64,000 bases of DNA from Natronohydrobacter sp. (GTDB taxonomy: Bacteria > Pseudomonadota > Alphaproteobacteria > Rhodobacterales > Rhodobacteraceae): contig JAUVXF010000009.1 in assembly GCA_030603695.1 (NCBI GenBank), positions 1-64,000 of the forward strand, in the 5' to 3' direction. The stretch's first letter is position 1, and every line of letters starts with the position of its first letter. Below, piece after piece: positions 26,363-35,047 of the stretch. The notes under the pieces were generated by a model. It made no database searches. It was not told where the DNA came from and saw only the letters and a list, made by a program, of their open reading frames with translations. A program made the translations under genes and the position numbers.

Positions 26363-27670
26363 GATAACCGCCTGTCTGCGACGCAAGGCAGATGTCGGGA
26401 TGCGCAATTGTTCGCGGTATTTGGCAACAGTGCGCCGTGCTACGGCAATACCCTCTGCATCCAGCAGGCGCACCAAGGCTTCATCACTGAGCGGGCGCCC
26501 TGCGGTTTCGGCTTGGATCAGTTTGCGGATACGTTCGCGCACAGCTTCCGCAGAACCGCTATTGCCATCATGCGCGGGCAGCGCCGCAGAGAAAAAGCGC
26601 TTGAGCGCAAAACACCCGTACGGCGTTGCAATGGTGACTGCATTTGTCACGCGGCTGACCGTGCTTTCATGGATGCCCACAGCCTCTGCGATGTCTTTCA
26701 GGATCATCGGGCGCAGATGGCCCGGCCCGCTTTCGAAAAAGGCGCGCTGGCTGCGCAGGATTTCTTCGCCAATTTTCAGAACAGTCTGGTTGCGATAGTG
26801 CACCGCGCGCGACAGCCAGCGCGCCACCGACAACCGCTCGGCCAGATATTCCGCGCCGGGTTTGGTGTGGCGCGCGGGGCGATCCGTATCGCGCACCAGC
26901 ACCGCGGGCAGAGTGGAATTGTTCAATTCCAGCCGCCAGCCGCCCTCTGGCAGGCGGTTGACCAAAAGATCGGGCGCACGCAGGGGCATGGGGGCTTGAT
27001 CAAACCCCGCGCCCGGTTTGGGGTTCAATCCGCGCAAATCGCGCAGTGTCTGGCGCAGCGCGTCCATATCCGTGCGGCAAATGCGGCAAAGCCCTGCCAG
27101 ATCGGCCGCCGCCAGCATGGGCAGATTGTCCAGAACTGCTGCAAAAACCGGGGTTAACAGGCCCTGTTTTGCCGCTTGCAAGCGCAGGCATTCTGCCAGA
27201 TCGCGTGCAAACAGCCCTGCCGGTTCCAGCTTTTGCAGCTTCGCCAGCATGTGCTGTGCCCTGTCCAGAGGCACGCCCGCCCGCATAGCGATGTCTTCCA
27301 ATGGGGCATCCAGCCAGCCAGAGGGCGCCAATGCTTCCAAAAACACCTCTGCCAGCAAGATATCTTGCGCATTCAGCCCAAGGGCGGCGATCTGGGCCGT
27401 GACATGGCCATAAAGCGATGGCCCGGCATCATCGGCCAGCGCGCCAATGCGATCCCAGTCTTGCGCCGTGCCAGAGGCGCTGGGCAAGCGCGGCAGTGTC
27501 GCGTCTGACCGGTGTTTAAGGGCGACAAAGGGGTTTTCATCCGCCTGGCTTTCGATGAAAGCCTGCAATTCAGCATTGCTCATCTGAAGAAATGTGATGG
27601 CCTGTTGCAGCTGCTGGTTAACAACAAGAGATTGGCGCTGGCTGGCGAGAATCGATGGGGTGAAATGCAT
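26348..27670 (-). CDS. rpoN: RpoN2, sigma-54 factor dedicated to flagellar genes
   Basis: The 440-aa sigma-54 has the Gln/Leu-rich activator-interacting N-terminus (SILASQRQSLVVNQQLQQAITFLQMS), a core-binding region, the HTH around IHESTVSRVTNAV and the RpoN box ARRTVAKYRE at residues 411-420. The start at 27670 is supported by AGGAGG 6 bases upstream; a longer frame to 27790 has none. In R. sphaeroides, a separate RpoN2 serves flagella while RpoN1 serves nitrogen fixation. The many sigma-54 sites in this window fit that. Confidence 0.94.
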   Translation of the reverse strand: MHFTPSILASQRQSLVVNQQLQQAITFLQMSNAELQAFIESQADENPFVALKHRSDATLPRLPSASGTAQDWDRIGALADDAGPSLYGHVTAQIAALGLNAQDILLAEVFLEALAPSGWLDAPLEDIAMRAGVPLDRAQHMLAKLQKLEPAGLFARDLAECLRLQAAKQGLLTPVFAAVLDNLPMLAAADLAGLCRICRTDMDALRQTLRDLRGLNPKPGAGFDQAPMPLRAPDLLVNRLPEGGWRLELNNSTLPAVLVRDTDRPARHTKPGAEYLAERLSVARWLSRAVHYRNQTVLKIGEEILRSQRAFFESGPGHLRPMILKDIAEAVGIHESTVSRVTNAVTIATPYGCFALKRFFSAALPAHDGNSGSAEAVRERIRKLIQAETAGRPLSDEALVRLLDAEGIAVARRTVAKYREQLRIPTSALRRRQAVISSQL

Positions 27671-27801
27671 GTCGTACCTCCTGTGCGCATCCATTTTTGC
27701 AATATTGGCACAAAAGGCAAAAAATCTGTTTGACAGGGCTAAAATGACGGGTTTCCGACATTCGCCGCTAGATAATTTTATGAGATTCATGGAGTTAAGC
27801 T

Positions 27802-27828
27802 GCCCTCGGCAAACTTGTTGCCGAGGGC
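27802..27828 (-). terminator. Hairpin after fliC
   Basis: A perfect 11-bp inverted repeat, GCCCTCGGCAA and TTGCCGAGGGC with a 5-base loop, sits 25 bases after the fliC stop. There is no long T run on either side, so termination strength is uncertain. Confidence 0.65.
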
Positions 27829-27852
27829 GGGGAAGGCGGTGTCAGAAAACCG

Positions 27853-29331
27853 TTAGCCGCGGAGCAGACTCATCACGTTCTGCTTGGAGGCATTGGCCTG
27901 CGCAAGCATGGCTGTTGCCGCCTGGCTAAGGATCTGGCCGCGCGCCAGGTTGGTAGATTCGGCGGCGAAATCAGCATCCATGACCTGAGAGCGCGCAGCT
28001 TCTACGGAAGTAGAGATGTTTGTCAGGTTGGAGATGGTCGAGTCCAGACGGTTGGAAACCGCACCCAGATCAGAACGCGCCTGGCTGACTTTCGACAGCG
28101 CCATGTCAATGATGTTGATCGCGCGCGCAGAGCCTTCGGCTGTGGAGAGATTGATCTCTGAAAGGGCTTCAAGAGATGAGGAGGAGTTGGACGCCGAGAA
28201 AAATGCCTCATCCGTTGTGATGGCCGAGCTGTGAACCGAGAAATTCTTGGTGGACGACAATGTAACCTGGCCCGTAACCGTTGCCACGGCTGCGGTATTG
28301 TCAATTGTGGTGGTGGAGGTGAAACCGGCAGGTGCGGCGCTTCCATCTGCATTGCGCGCGGCAACATCAAGGGTCAGCGTGGCGCCAGCGCCATCATCCG
28401 AGGCGAAGTTCGAAATACGGATATTGGCACCGGTATTGTCTGTCAGCGTAATGCTGGCATTGGTATCGCCCATGCGCGCGGTAACGCCCGTTTCTGTTGT
28501 CTTGGCGTTGATCGCATCGCGCAAGCTGCGCATGTCACTGGCGCTGGAGATAGAGACTTGGCCAATATCTGTGCCATTGATGCTGAAGGACAATTGCCCC
28601 GCGCCACTCAGCCCAGAGATGCTTGCTACGGATCGCGCATCGGCTGAAACCCCTGTTTCGGCTGTTTTTGCGTTGATAGATGAGGCCAGTTGCTGCGCCG
28701 TCATCCCTGCTGTTTGCGTAACCCGTTCAGAACCGGCATGGCCAGAGATCACGATATTTGTGCCCGCAGCGATAGCGGAGGTTGCCGTATCCGCCACATT
28801 CACGGCGGTGCGCATTGTAAAGGCACCGACATCGGTGGCGCGGGTGCTTTCCACGCTGACGCTGACTGTCTGATTGGCATCCGCCCCGATCTGGAACTGC
28901 TTGTTGGAGAAGCTGCCATCCATCACTTTCATACCGTTGAAGGTGGTGGTTTCCGAAACCCGGTTGATCTCTGCGATCAACTGGCGGCTTTCGGCCACAA
29001 TGCTGCCGCGGTCAGAGGATGTGTTGGTATCGTTGGCCGATTGCACGGCCAGCTCGCGCAGGCGCTGCATCATGTTAGATACTTCGACATGGGCCGATTC
29101 CGTGGTGTCAATCAGGTTTTTGCCATCGGTGGCATTGCGCACGGCCTGATTGAGGCCCATAATCTGCGCAGTCATCTTTTCCCCAATCGCCATGCCTGCG
29201 GCATCATCCTTGGCAGCATTGATGCGCAGGCCGGTGGACAGACGGGTCATTGCAGTGTTCAACTGGTCGTTTACACGGGTCATATTGGCCTGAGCCGACA
29301 GAGCGCCGATATTGGTATTGATGCTGGTCAT
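27853..29331 (-). CDS. fliC: FliC flagellin
   Basis: The 492-aa flagellin has conserved N-terminal (MTSINTNIGALSAQANM ... LSTGLRINAAKDDAAG) and C-terminal (AAESTNLARGQILSQAATAMLAQANASKQNVMSLLRG-type) coiled-coil domains. Its variable centre (about 180-385) contains two flagellin_IN-like segments with INAKTAETGV and INAKTTETGV. The start at 29331 follows AAGGAG by 7 bases. No methylase or glycosylase gene is adjacent. Confidence 0.96.
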   Translation of the reverse strand: MTSINTNIGALSAQANMTRVNDQLNTAMTRLSTGLRINAAKDDAAGMAIGEKMTAQIMGLNQAVRNATDGKNLIDTTESAHVEVSNMMQRLRELAVQSANDTNTSSDRGSIVAESRQLIAEINRVSETTTFNGMKVMDGSFSNKQFQIGADANQTVSVSVESTRATDVGAFTMRTAVNVADTATSAIAAGTNIVISGHAGSERVTQTAGMTAQQLASSINAKTAETGVSADARSVASISGLSGAGQLSFSINGTDIGQVSISSASDMRSLRDAINAKTTETGVTARMGDTNASITLTDNTGANIRISNFASDDGAGATLTLDVAARNADGSAAPAGFTSTTTIDNTAAVATVTGQVTLSSTKNFSVHSSAITTDEAFFSASNSSSSLEALSEINLSTAEGSARAINIIDMALSKVSQARSDLGAVSNRLDSTISNLTNISTSVEAARSQVMDADFAAESTNLARGQILSQAATAMLAQANASKQNVMSLLRG

Positions 29332-29378
29332 TTGAAAACTCCTTCTGGAAGACCTGCGCCTTGCAGCGCCTGACAATC

Positions 29379-29404
29379 AGAACGGCAGCCTCAGAAAAAG
29401 TTTA
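29379..29404 (-). promoter_or_regulatory. Candidate FliA (sigma-28) promoter of fliC
   Basis: The minus strand reads TAAA, 14 bases, then GCCGTTCT (or CTAA with 15 bases). Compared with the enteric GCCGATAA the -10 is GCCGTTCT. Initiation would be about 40 bases before fliC. Confidence 0.65.
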
Positions 29405-29418
29405 GCACCCCATTTGAC

Positions 29419-29434
29419 TGGCATGTGTTTTGCA
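29419..29434 (+). promoter_or_regulatory. Candidate sigma-54 promoter of motA
   Basis: TGGCATGTGTTTTGCA has GG-N10-GC spacing. It diverges from the fliC sigma-28 site with their cores only about 15 bases apart. Initiation near 29445 is 27 bases before motA. Confidence 0.75.
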
Positions 29435-29471
29435 CTCTGGAGGGTGTCATGGCACCATTGTAGAGGGCAAA

Positions 29472-30236
29472 ATGGATCTTGCGACCATAATCGGATATGT
29501 CGGCGCGATTGGAATGGTTGTCGGTGCGATGATCGTGGCCGGGGGGGTGGGGCCATTTCTGGATATCCCGTCTATCCTGATCGTGTTCGGGGGCACGGCC
29601 TTTGCCGCGCTATCGACAACGTCCCTTGCGGTATTCATGGGCAGCTTCAAGGCTATCAAGCTGATATTGAAGCCATCTCCATTAAAAACGGACGAACTGG
29701 TTCCGCGCATGGTGGAATTGGCAGCATTGGCCCGCAAGGACGGGATGATGGCGCTGGAAGGCCAGGACGTGCCCGACAAGTTTCTGGAGCGCGGCCTGCA
29801 AATGCTGGTCGATGGGGCTGATGAAGGCAGGCTGGTCAAGCAGCTTAAACAAGATCTGAAAGCAATGAAGGCCCGACATTACGCCGCACAACGTGTGATC
29901 AAGGCGTGGGTCGATATTGGCCCGGCTTTTGGAATGATCGGCACCCTGATCGGCCTGGTGTTGATGCTCAAGAACATGACAGATGTCAGCTCTATCGGGC
30001 CAGCAATGGCGATTGCGTTGCTAACCACATTGTATGGGGCTTTTCTGGCCAATGTGTTGTTTGGCCCCGCCCTGACAAAGCTGGAACAGCGCAGCGAGGC
30101 CGAGGTGGCCTATCGTTTGCTGGTCATCGAGGGGTTGCGCGGCATTGTGCGCGGCGAAAGCCCGCGCAGCGTGGAAGACCAGCTTGCAGCCGCGCTTGAT
30201 CCGGTTGCGCTGGAAAAGCTGCGCGCCGCAGCATAG
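29472..30236 (+). CDS. motA: MotA/PomA-type stator subunit
   Basis: The 254-aa protein has four membrane helices and the conserved MotA region WVDIGPAFGMIGTLIGLVLMLKNM ... IGPAMAIALLTTLYGAFLANVLFGP. Length and N-terminus (MDLATIIGYVGAIGMV) are closer to the PomA class than to enteric MotA (about 295 aa). The start at 29472 is chosen after AGAGGG; the longer frame to 29430 overlaps the promoter. It pairs with motB 17 bases downstream. Confidence 0.94.
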   Translation: MDLATIIGYVGAIGMVVGAMIVAGGVGPFLDIPSILIVFGGTAFAALSTTSLAVFMGSFKAIKLILKPSPLKTDELVPRMVELAALARKDGMMALEGQDVPDKFLERGLQMLVDGADEGRLVKQLKQDLKAMKARHYAAQRVIKAWVDIGPAFGMIGTLIGLVLMLKNMTDVSSIGPAMAIALLTTLYGAFLANVLFGPALTKLEQRSEAEVAYRLLVIEGLRGIVRGESPRSVEDQLAAALDPVALEKLRAAA

Positions 30237-30253
30237 GCCGGAAAGGGTAACGC

Positions 30254-31399
30254 ATGGCCACCAAGCCCAAGCCGCGCAAAACTGTTCCCGCCTTCGTGGA
30301 AGATGATGAGGAAGAGCCGGAATGCCCACGCTGCCCCCCCGTGGGGGTTCCCGCATGGATGGCAACCTTTGCGGATATGGCAACGCTGTTGATGGCGTTT
30401 TTTGTGCTCATCATAGCATTCGCGAATTTTGATGAGGTGTCATTCAAAAAGATGACGGGCGCCCTGCGCGAGCATTTCGGGACGAAAATTCTGGATATCT
30501 TGCCGCATCCGCAAAGCTCTACCATGGTGAAAATGGAATTTCGCCCTGCTACAAACCCGCCGTCACCTGCGGATTCGCCCGATCCGCAACAAAATGCCGG
30601 GCCAGAGGCGGAATTGCTGGAGCAGCTGACCGAAATTCTGGCCGAAGCCATGGCGCAAGGTGAAATGACCTTGTCCAACTCTGATGGGTTGGTTTCCTTG
30701 CGCCTGCCTGATGGCGCAGGCGTGGCCGCGATGGCAGAGGCGCTGTCGCAGGCACTGGAGAATTTTGCAGCAGTCGCACCGGCCGAAGAAACCGCCCCCG
30801 CAGAGTCTGCGACCGATACATCCTTGCAAGGCGAGCCTTCACAAGCCGAGATGGAAGAAATTGCTGAGATGGTGGAAAATGATATGGCTGCCGATTTGGC
30901 CCCGGCCGATGGGCCAGGCCGCGAGGCCCTGACGCGCGCTGCCATCGCGGATGCGCGCCTGGGTGTGGCGCTGCGAGAGATTGTGGCCGAAGGGTTGGTG
31001 GATGTGCAGCAGCGCGAGGATAAGGTCATCGTGACGGTGGGGGCGGGCGGTGCGTTTCGTTCTGGCTCTGCCGATCTGACATCAGAGGCTATGGAGATCA
31101 TGGCGCGCATTGCCCAGACCGGGGTTGGCAGCGATGCGCAAATCACGGTCACTGGCCATACGGATTCCGTGCCTCTGACAGGGGGGCCATTCACCGATAA
31201 CTGGGGTTTGGCGGCTGCGCGGGCGTCTTCGGTGGTGCGTGAATTGGGGGCCAGCGGGTTGGTTGATCCCGCCAATCTGTCTGCGGTCAGCCGCGGCGAA
31301 GCCGAACCTGTTGCCCCGAATGAGACCGAAGAGGGGCGCGCGGCCAACCGGCGGATCGAGATTGTATTCGAATATGGCAGACGTGACGAAGGCCGCTAA
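30254..31399 (+). CDS. motB: MotB/PomB-type stator subunit
   Basis: The 381-aa protein has an N-terminal cytoplasmic Cys pair (C24-P-R-C27) followed by PPVGVPAWMATFADMATLLMAFFVL, as in PomB, with the ion-carrying Asp at about 41. A long acidic linker leads to an OmpA-type peptidoglycan-binding domain (GHTDSVPLTGG ... LAAARASSVVREL ... AANRRIEIVFEYG). It anchors the stator to the wall. The acidic/Ala linker (about 110-230) is long for the family. Confidence 0.93.
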   Translation: MATKPKPRKTVPAFVEDDEEEPECPRCPPVGVPAWMATFADMATLLMAFFVLIIAFANFDEVSFKKMTGALREHFGTKILDILPHPQSSTMVKMEFRPATNPPSPADSPDPQQNAGPEAELLEQLTEILAEAMAQGEMTLSNSDGLVSLRLPDGAGVAAMAEALSQALENFAAVAPAEETAPAESATDTSLQGEPSQAEMEEIAEMVENDMAADLAPADGPGREALTRAAIADARLGVALREIVAEGLVDVQQREDKVIVTVGAGGAFRSGSADLTSEAMEIMARIAQTGVGSDAQITVTGHTDSVPLTGGPFTDNWGLAAARASSVVRELGASGLVDPANLSAVSRGEAEPVAPNETEEGRAANRRIEIVFEYGRRDEGR

Positions 31400-31443
31400 C
31401 ATTTGGCGCGCTTGCGTCGTTACATGCCCTGAAGGAGGCTGCC

Positions 31444-33075
31444 ATGACATCTGATATCCTGAGCAGTTTGAACAAAGGGGGATCCGGGCTGAACCTGCGC
31501 GAATTGTCGCGCACTTTGGCAACGGCGGAAACCGCACCGCAAATCACCCGGCTACAGCGCGGGCAAGAGGTGGACAATCTGCGCCTGTCCGGCCTGGCGC
31601 AAGTGCGCGCGCAGCTTGATGCGCTGGGCGGCGCCTTGGTGCGCGCGGCCGGCAACCCGGTGTTAACGGTTGAGACAAGCACCCCCGCACTTGCACCGCG
31701 CGTGACAGATAGCAGCGCTTTGACCACCAGCAGCGCGTTGATTGATGTGGCCAATCTGGCGCGGCCCCAAGTTTTGGAATTCACCGGGTTCTCAAGCAGG
31801 ATGCAAAGCTTTGCCGCGGGCCAGATCACGGTTGATTTCGGCGCTTGGGCAACGAATGATTTCACCGCCAATACCAGCCGCGCCCCGATTTCGCTGAATA
31901 TCGTTGCAGGGACCACGTTGCAGGATCTTGCCGATAGGCTGAATGGTTTGCCGGGCGTGACTGCCCAGATTCTGGATAAGGGCGATGGGACATTCTCGCT
32001 TGGTCTGCTGTCGGAAACCGGGGCGCGAAATGCCTTGCGGCTGACGGCGCAAGATACAGGTGGTGGCGGTGATTCCCTGACAGTGTTTGACACCACGGCC
32101 ACAAACACCGCACGGCAGGTTCAGGGGGCAGATGATGCCCGGCTGTGGGTCAATGGGATCGCACTTACCCGCGAAAGCAACACTCTGACAGATGTGCTGC
32201 CGGGGGTAGAGGTTTCGCTTCTGTCCGTAACAACGGGCACCTTGAAGGTGGATCGTAGTGAAACCGCGGCCCGCCAGAATGTGCAAGCACTGATCGGCGG
32301 GCTTAATGATACATTGGCGTTGCTGCGTGATCTGACACGCGCAGGCGTGGGCGGCACCGGGGCGGGTGAGTTGGCCAGCGACCGCAATCTGCAAGCGCTG
32401 GAAGCCGGTTTGCGCCGCCTGATATCAGAGCCGCTGCGCGGCTTTGCAGAGCGTCCGATTTCGCTTGCGGATCTGGGTATGGCGACAGAACGCAATGGCA
32501 GCCTGCGCTTTGATCCCCCAGCCTTTGATCGCAGTTTTGCCGCGCGCGCCAGTGATTTCGACGCGCTTTTTTCCAACAAGCTGCAAGCGCTTTCTGGCCG
32601 TGCCACAGTTGCGGGAACTCCGTCTCAGGCCCTGGCCGGGGGCGATTATTCATTCCGCGTTAACGGGGCCGGGGTGGCAACACTGGACGGATTTCGCATG
32701 TCTTCTTTCACGTTGGAAGATGGGCGCGTTCGCCACACGGCTCTAGATGGGCCATTACGCGGTGTCTCGGTAACTGCCCCTGCGGATCTAACCAGTGATA
32801 CACTCCAATTTGGGCGCAGCTTTGCGGAATCTCTTGCCATTCTGCTGGATAACGCGGTGTCCAGTAACGGGCTTATCGGGCGGCGCGAAACCGAGATTGA
32901 TCGTCAGAACAGCCAGCGGAGCGAGCGGATCGAGATGCTTGAAAGCCGCGCGGCCCTGATTGAAAAGCGCTATCTATCGCGCTTTGCCGCGATGGAGCAG
33001 GTTGTCTCGCAGATGAACTCTACCTCTAGCTACTTAAGCAATCTTGTCGATATGTGGTCGCGGCCACAGCGTTAG
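31444..33075 (+). CDS. fliD: FliD, filament cap protein
   Basis: The 543-aa protein has a FliD_N-like start (LSRTLATAETAPQITRLQRGQEVDNLRLSGLAQVRAQLDAL) and a FliD_C-like end (EIDRQNSQRSERIEMLESRAALIEKRYLSRFAAMEQVVSQMNSTSSYLSNLV). It caps the growing filament. AAGGAGG sits 5-6 bases upstream. It has no own sigma-54 site that I can see and may be co-transcribed with motAB. No fliS follows; 33076-33337 holds nothing convincing. Confidence 0.92.
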   Translation: MTSDILSSLNKGGSGLNLRELSRTLATAETAPQITRLQRGQEVDNLRLSGLAQVRAQLDALGGALVRAAGNPVLTVETSTPALAPRVTDSSALTTSSALIDVANLARPQVLEFTGFSSRMQSFAAGQITVDFGAWATNDFTANTSRAPISLNIVAGTTLQDLADRLNGLPGVTAQILDKGDGTFSLGLLSETGARNALRLTAQDTGGGGDSLTVFDTTATNTARQVQGADDARLWVNGIALTRESNTLTDVLPGVEVSLLSVTTGTLKVDRSETAARQNVQALIGGLNDTLALLRDLTRAGVGGTGAGELASDRNLQALEAGLRRLISEPLRGFAERPISLADLGMATERNGSLRFDPPAFDRSFAARASDFDALFSNKLQALSGRATVAGTPSQALAGGDYSFRVNGAGVATLDGFRMSSFTLEDGRVRHTALDGPLRGVSVTAPADLTSDTLQFGRSFAESLAILLDNAVSSNGLIGRRETEIDRQNSQRSERIEMLESRAALIEKRYLSRFAAMEQVVSQMNSTSSYLSNLVDMWSRPQR

Positions 33076-33337
33076 GCCCAGCTGTGAAACCATGCCGATT
33101 ATGAAAGCCCCAAGCCGTATCGCAAGGCAGGGTTCTTCCCATTTTGGGACTGCGGCAAAGAGGTTGGGCCGGGGTGCACCAAGTCCGCATGTGCCGCAAA
33201 GGCTCTGGCAGCTACTTTGGGCGTGATGGTTGTGGCCAGTGCTTCCACGCGTGCCTATCTCGCATCACGTCGCCTTTCGGGATGTGTCGCATGCCAGATC
33301 GGGCGCAAGCATGACCATGACGCAAGCTGAAATAGCT

Positions 33338-34444
33338 TCAGCGCGTCAGGCCGTATTTGCGCATTTTCTCTATCAAAGTCGTGCGACGCAGGCCAAGCGC
33401 ATCGGCGGTGCGGCTAATGCAATTCTGCTGCGCTTCCATGGCAGCTGTGATCATCACCACCTCTATGTCGCGCAAATACATGCGCAAATCTATGCGGCCT
33501 GCGCCTTGGGCAAAAACCTCTGAAAACCGGGCAGGGGTATCATGCGCGGGGTCTTGCGGCAGTGGGGCATCTGGCCAAACTGTCTGTTGGGCTTTGGGCA
33601 TGGCGAAGTGCAACAGGTTTTCTGCCACTTCGCGCGCGCCCACTTTCCTGCCCGGAAACAGTAAGCAGGCGCGCTGCACCAGGGTGCGCAATTCGCGCAC
33701 ATTGCCCGGCCAGGGATGCGCGGCCAAGGCGCGCAGCGCCGCGGCATCGAAAACAGGCTGTGCCTGTGCAAGCTGGCCTTGCAGTTCCATTCCGATCAAA
33801 TGCTCCAGCAAGAGTGGAAGATCACCCATCCTTTCGGACAGGGCAGGAACGCGCAGCGGGAAAACCGAAAGCCGGAAATAAAGATCCTCGCGGAACGTGC
33901 CAGCCGCAACCATGGCAGCAAGATCACGATGCGTGGCCGCCACCAGCCGAAAATCCAGCTGCACCGGGGATTTGCTGCCCAAGCGGCGCAGGCTGCGCGT
34001 TTCCAGAACCCGCAGCAATTTGGCCTGCAAGGCAAGTGGCAGATCGCCAATCTCGTCCAGAAACAGCGTTCCGCCTTGCGCCTGTTCAATCAGCCCTTCG
34101 CGGGCCTTGTCGGCACCGGTATAGGCACCACGCTCTGTGCCAAAAAACTCTCCCTCCAGCAGGTCTGCCGGGATTGCCGCGCAATTGACCGCCACCATCG
34201 CGCCTTGGCGCCCTGACAGGCTGTGCAAGGCCTGCGCCACCAATTCCTTGCCCGCGCCGCTTGGCCCGCAGACCAGCACCGGGGCGGCAGACGGGGCAAG
34301 CAAGGCAATCATCTGCCGCATGGCGTGCATGACCGGCGCCTGTCCGGGGATCAGATGTTCTGCCCGGCGCAGCAACCAGGCCGGGTCTGGCTTGGGCATA
34401 TCACGTTCGGGCGTCAGGGGGTGGGGGATAAAATGCGCAACCAT
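33338..34444 (-). CDS. fleQ: FleQ, flagellar master activator without receiver domain
   Basis: The 368-aa enhancer-binding protein has an AAA+ domain from about residue 30, Walker A GPSGAGKE (60-67), a GAYTGA loop in place of GAFTGA, Walker B LFLDEIGDLP, and a C-terminal Fis-type helix-turn-helix (CISRTADALGLRRTTLIEKMRKYGLT). There is no N-terminal receiver. In R. sphaeroides FleQ supplies DNA binding for the FleQ/FleT pair. The start at 34444 follows GAAGG; 34453 has no room for one. Confidence 0.92.
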   Translation of the reverse strand: MVAHFIPHPLTPERDMPKPDPAWLLRRAEHLIPGQAPVMHAMRQMIALLAPSAAPVLVCGPSGAGKELVAQALHSLSGRQGAMVAVNCAAIPADLLEGEFFGTERGAYTGADKAREGLIEQAQGGTLFLDEIGDLPLALQAKLLRVLETRSLRRLGSKSPVQLDFRLVAATHRDLAAMVAAGTFREDLYFRLSVFPLRVPALSERMGDLPLLLEHLIGMELQGQLAQAQPVFDAAALRALAAHPWPGNVRELRTLVQRACLLFPGRKVGAREVAENLLHFAMPKAQQTVWPDAPLPQDPAHDTPARFSEVFAQGAGRIDLRMYLRDIEVVMITAAMEAQQNCISRTADALGLRRTTLIEKMRKYGLTR

Positions 34445-34475
34445 GAAACACATCCTTCAAAACACACTGTCAGTT

Positions 34476-34497
34476 TTGTGAATTTCCCTGTTCACAA
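34476..34497. promoter_or_regulatory. 22-bp palindrome in front of fleQ (candidate operator)
   Basis: TTGTGAA and TTCACAA flank 8 bases as a perfect inverted repeat, 32-53 bases upstream of the fleQ ATG. The half-sites are two helical turns apart. It is not a CRP/FNR site (the TGTGA/TCACA spacing is 10, not 6). Confidence 0.5.
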
Positions 34498-34580
34498 CAA
34501 GGTGACTGACGGATGAGCGACTGTGCTATCGGCCAGAACTTGCCCAAAAGTCTGAAAATCACAAACTTTCGTATGGGGGC

Positions 34581-34607
34581 TAAACCTGCGCTCCGAAATG
34601 CCGTTTC
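34581..34607 (+). promoter_or_regulatory. Candidate FliA (sigma-28) promoter
   Basis: TAAA, 15 bases, GCCGTTTC, the best spaced of the three FliA-like sites. It would initiate near 34614, about 29 bases before the NHLP-like gene. Confidence 0.65.
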
Positions 34608-34642
34608 TTCATTCAGATAGAAACGCCCCCGACGGAATTTTC

Positions 34643-35047
34643 ATGTCGCATCAGACCAATCTTGCGCTTGTGCCTGTGGCACAGACTTTGCCAGCCCGGT
34701 TTATTCCGCCCAAACCGGGGCGGTCAGACCCGCTGCGCGACCCTTATGCGCTGGCAGACAAGGCAACGCGGCTGAATACCAGCGCCGAAGTGGAACGATA
34801 CCTGCCCGATATTCTGGGCAGGGCACTAGCGCGATGTTGGATTGATCCAGAGTTTCGCGCCCGTTTCTGTGCCGATGCGCGCGCCACTCTCGCCGCCCAT
34901 CGGATAGAACTTCCTGCCTCTATTGGGGTGGATGTGGTGACGGAGGGGCAAACACGCCCCATGGTTGTCGTGTCAGAACGGCTGCCCCGCAGCACGCAAT
35001 CGCGCCGGCTGCTATATTTGCAACTGGTTATGGTTGCGGGAAAATGA
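34643..35047 (+). CDS. NHLP/nitrile-hydratase-alpha-like small protein
   Basis: The 134-aa protein starts MSHQTNLALVPV. Residues 57-114 (ILGRALARCWIDPEFRARFCADARATLAAHRIELPASIGVDVVTEG...) resemble the nitrile-hydratase-alpha-like leader fold seen in NHLP peptides and in nitrile hydratase (W-x-D-P-x-F-R-x-x-x-x-x-D-x-x-A-x-L). The metal-binding CxxCSC motif is absent, and no RiPP-modifying gene is nearby. The start at 34643 lies downstream of the FliA-like promoter; 34598 lies within it. It overlaps the next gene by ATGA. Function unknown. Confidence 0.7.
   Translation: MSHQTNLALVPVAQTLPARFIPPKPGRSDPLRDPYALADKATRLNTSAEVERYLPDILGRALARCWIDPEFRARFCADARATLAAHRIELPASIGVDVVTEGQTRPMVVVSERLPRSTQSRRLLYLQLVMVAGK

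Noticed and set aside
27692-27721. Sigma-54 autoregulatory site before rpoN2
   Set aside because: TGGCACAAAAGGCAAA lacks GC at the right distance and lies on the wrong strand.
31400-31443. Sigma-54 promoter directly before fliD (TTGGCGCGCTTGC)
   Set aside because: Spacing is wrong (6 bases between GG and GC).
33044-33226. Small frame after fliD as a possible fliS
   Set aside because: Sixty residues, half inside fliD, with no FliS helix pattern.
33318-33348. Hairpin at the 3' end of fleQ as a terminator
   Set aside because: TGACGC/GCGTCA and AAGCT/AGCTT pair but with a bulge, it overlaps the fleQ stop codon and has no T run.
34539-34554. Sigma-54 element before the NHLP-like gene (GGCCAGAACTTGC)
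   Set aside because: The GG to GC gap is 9, not 10; the FliA-like site downstream fits better.
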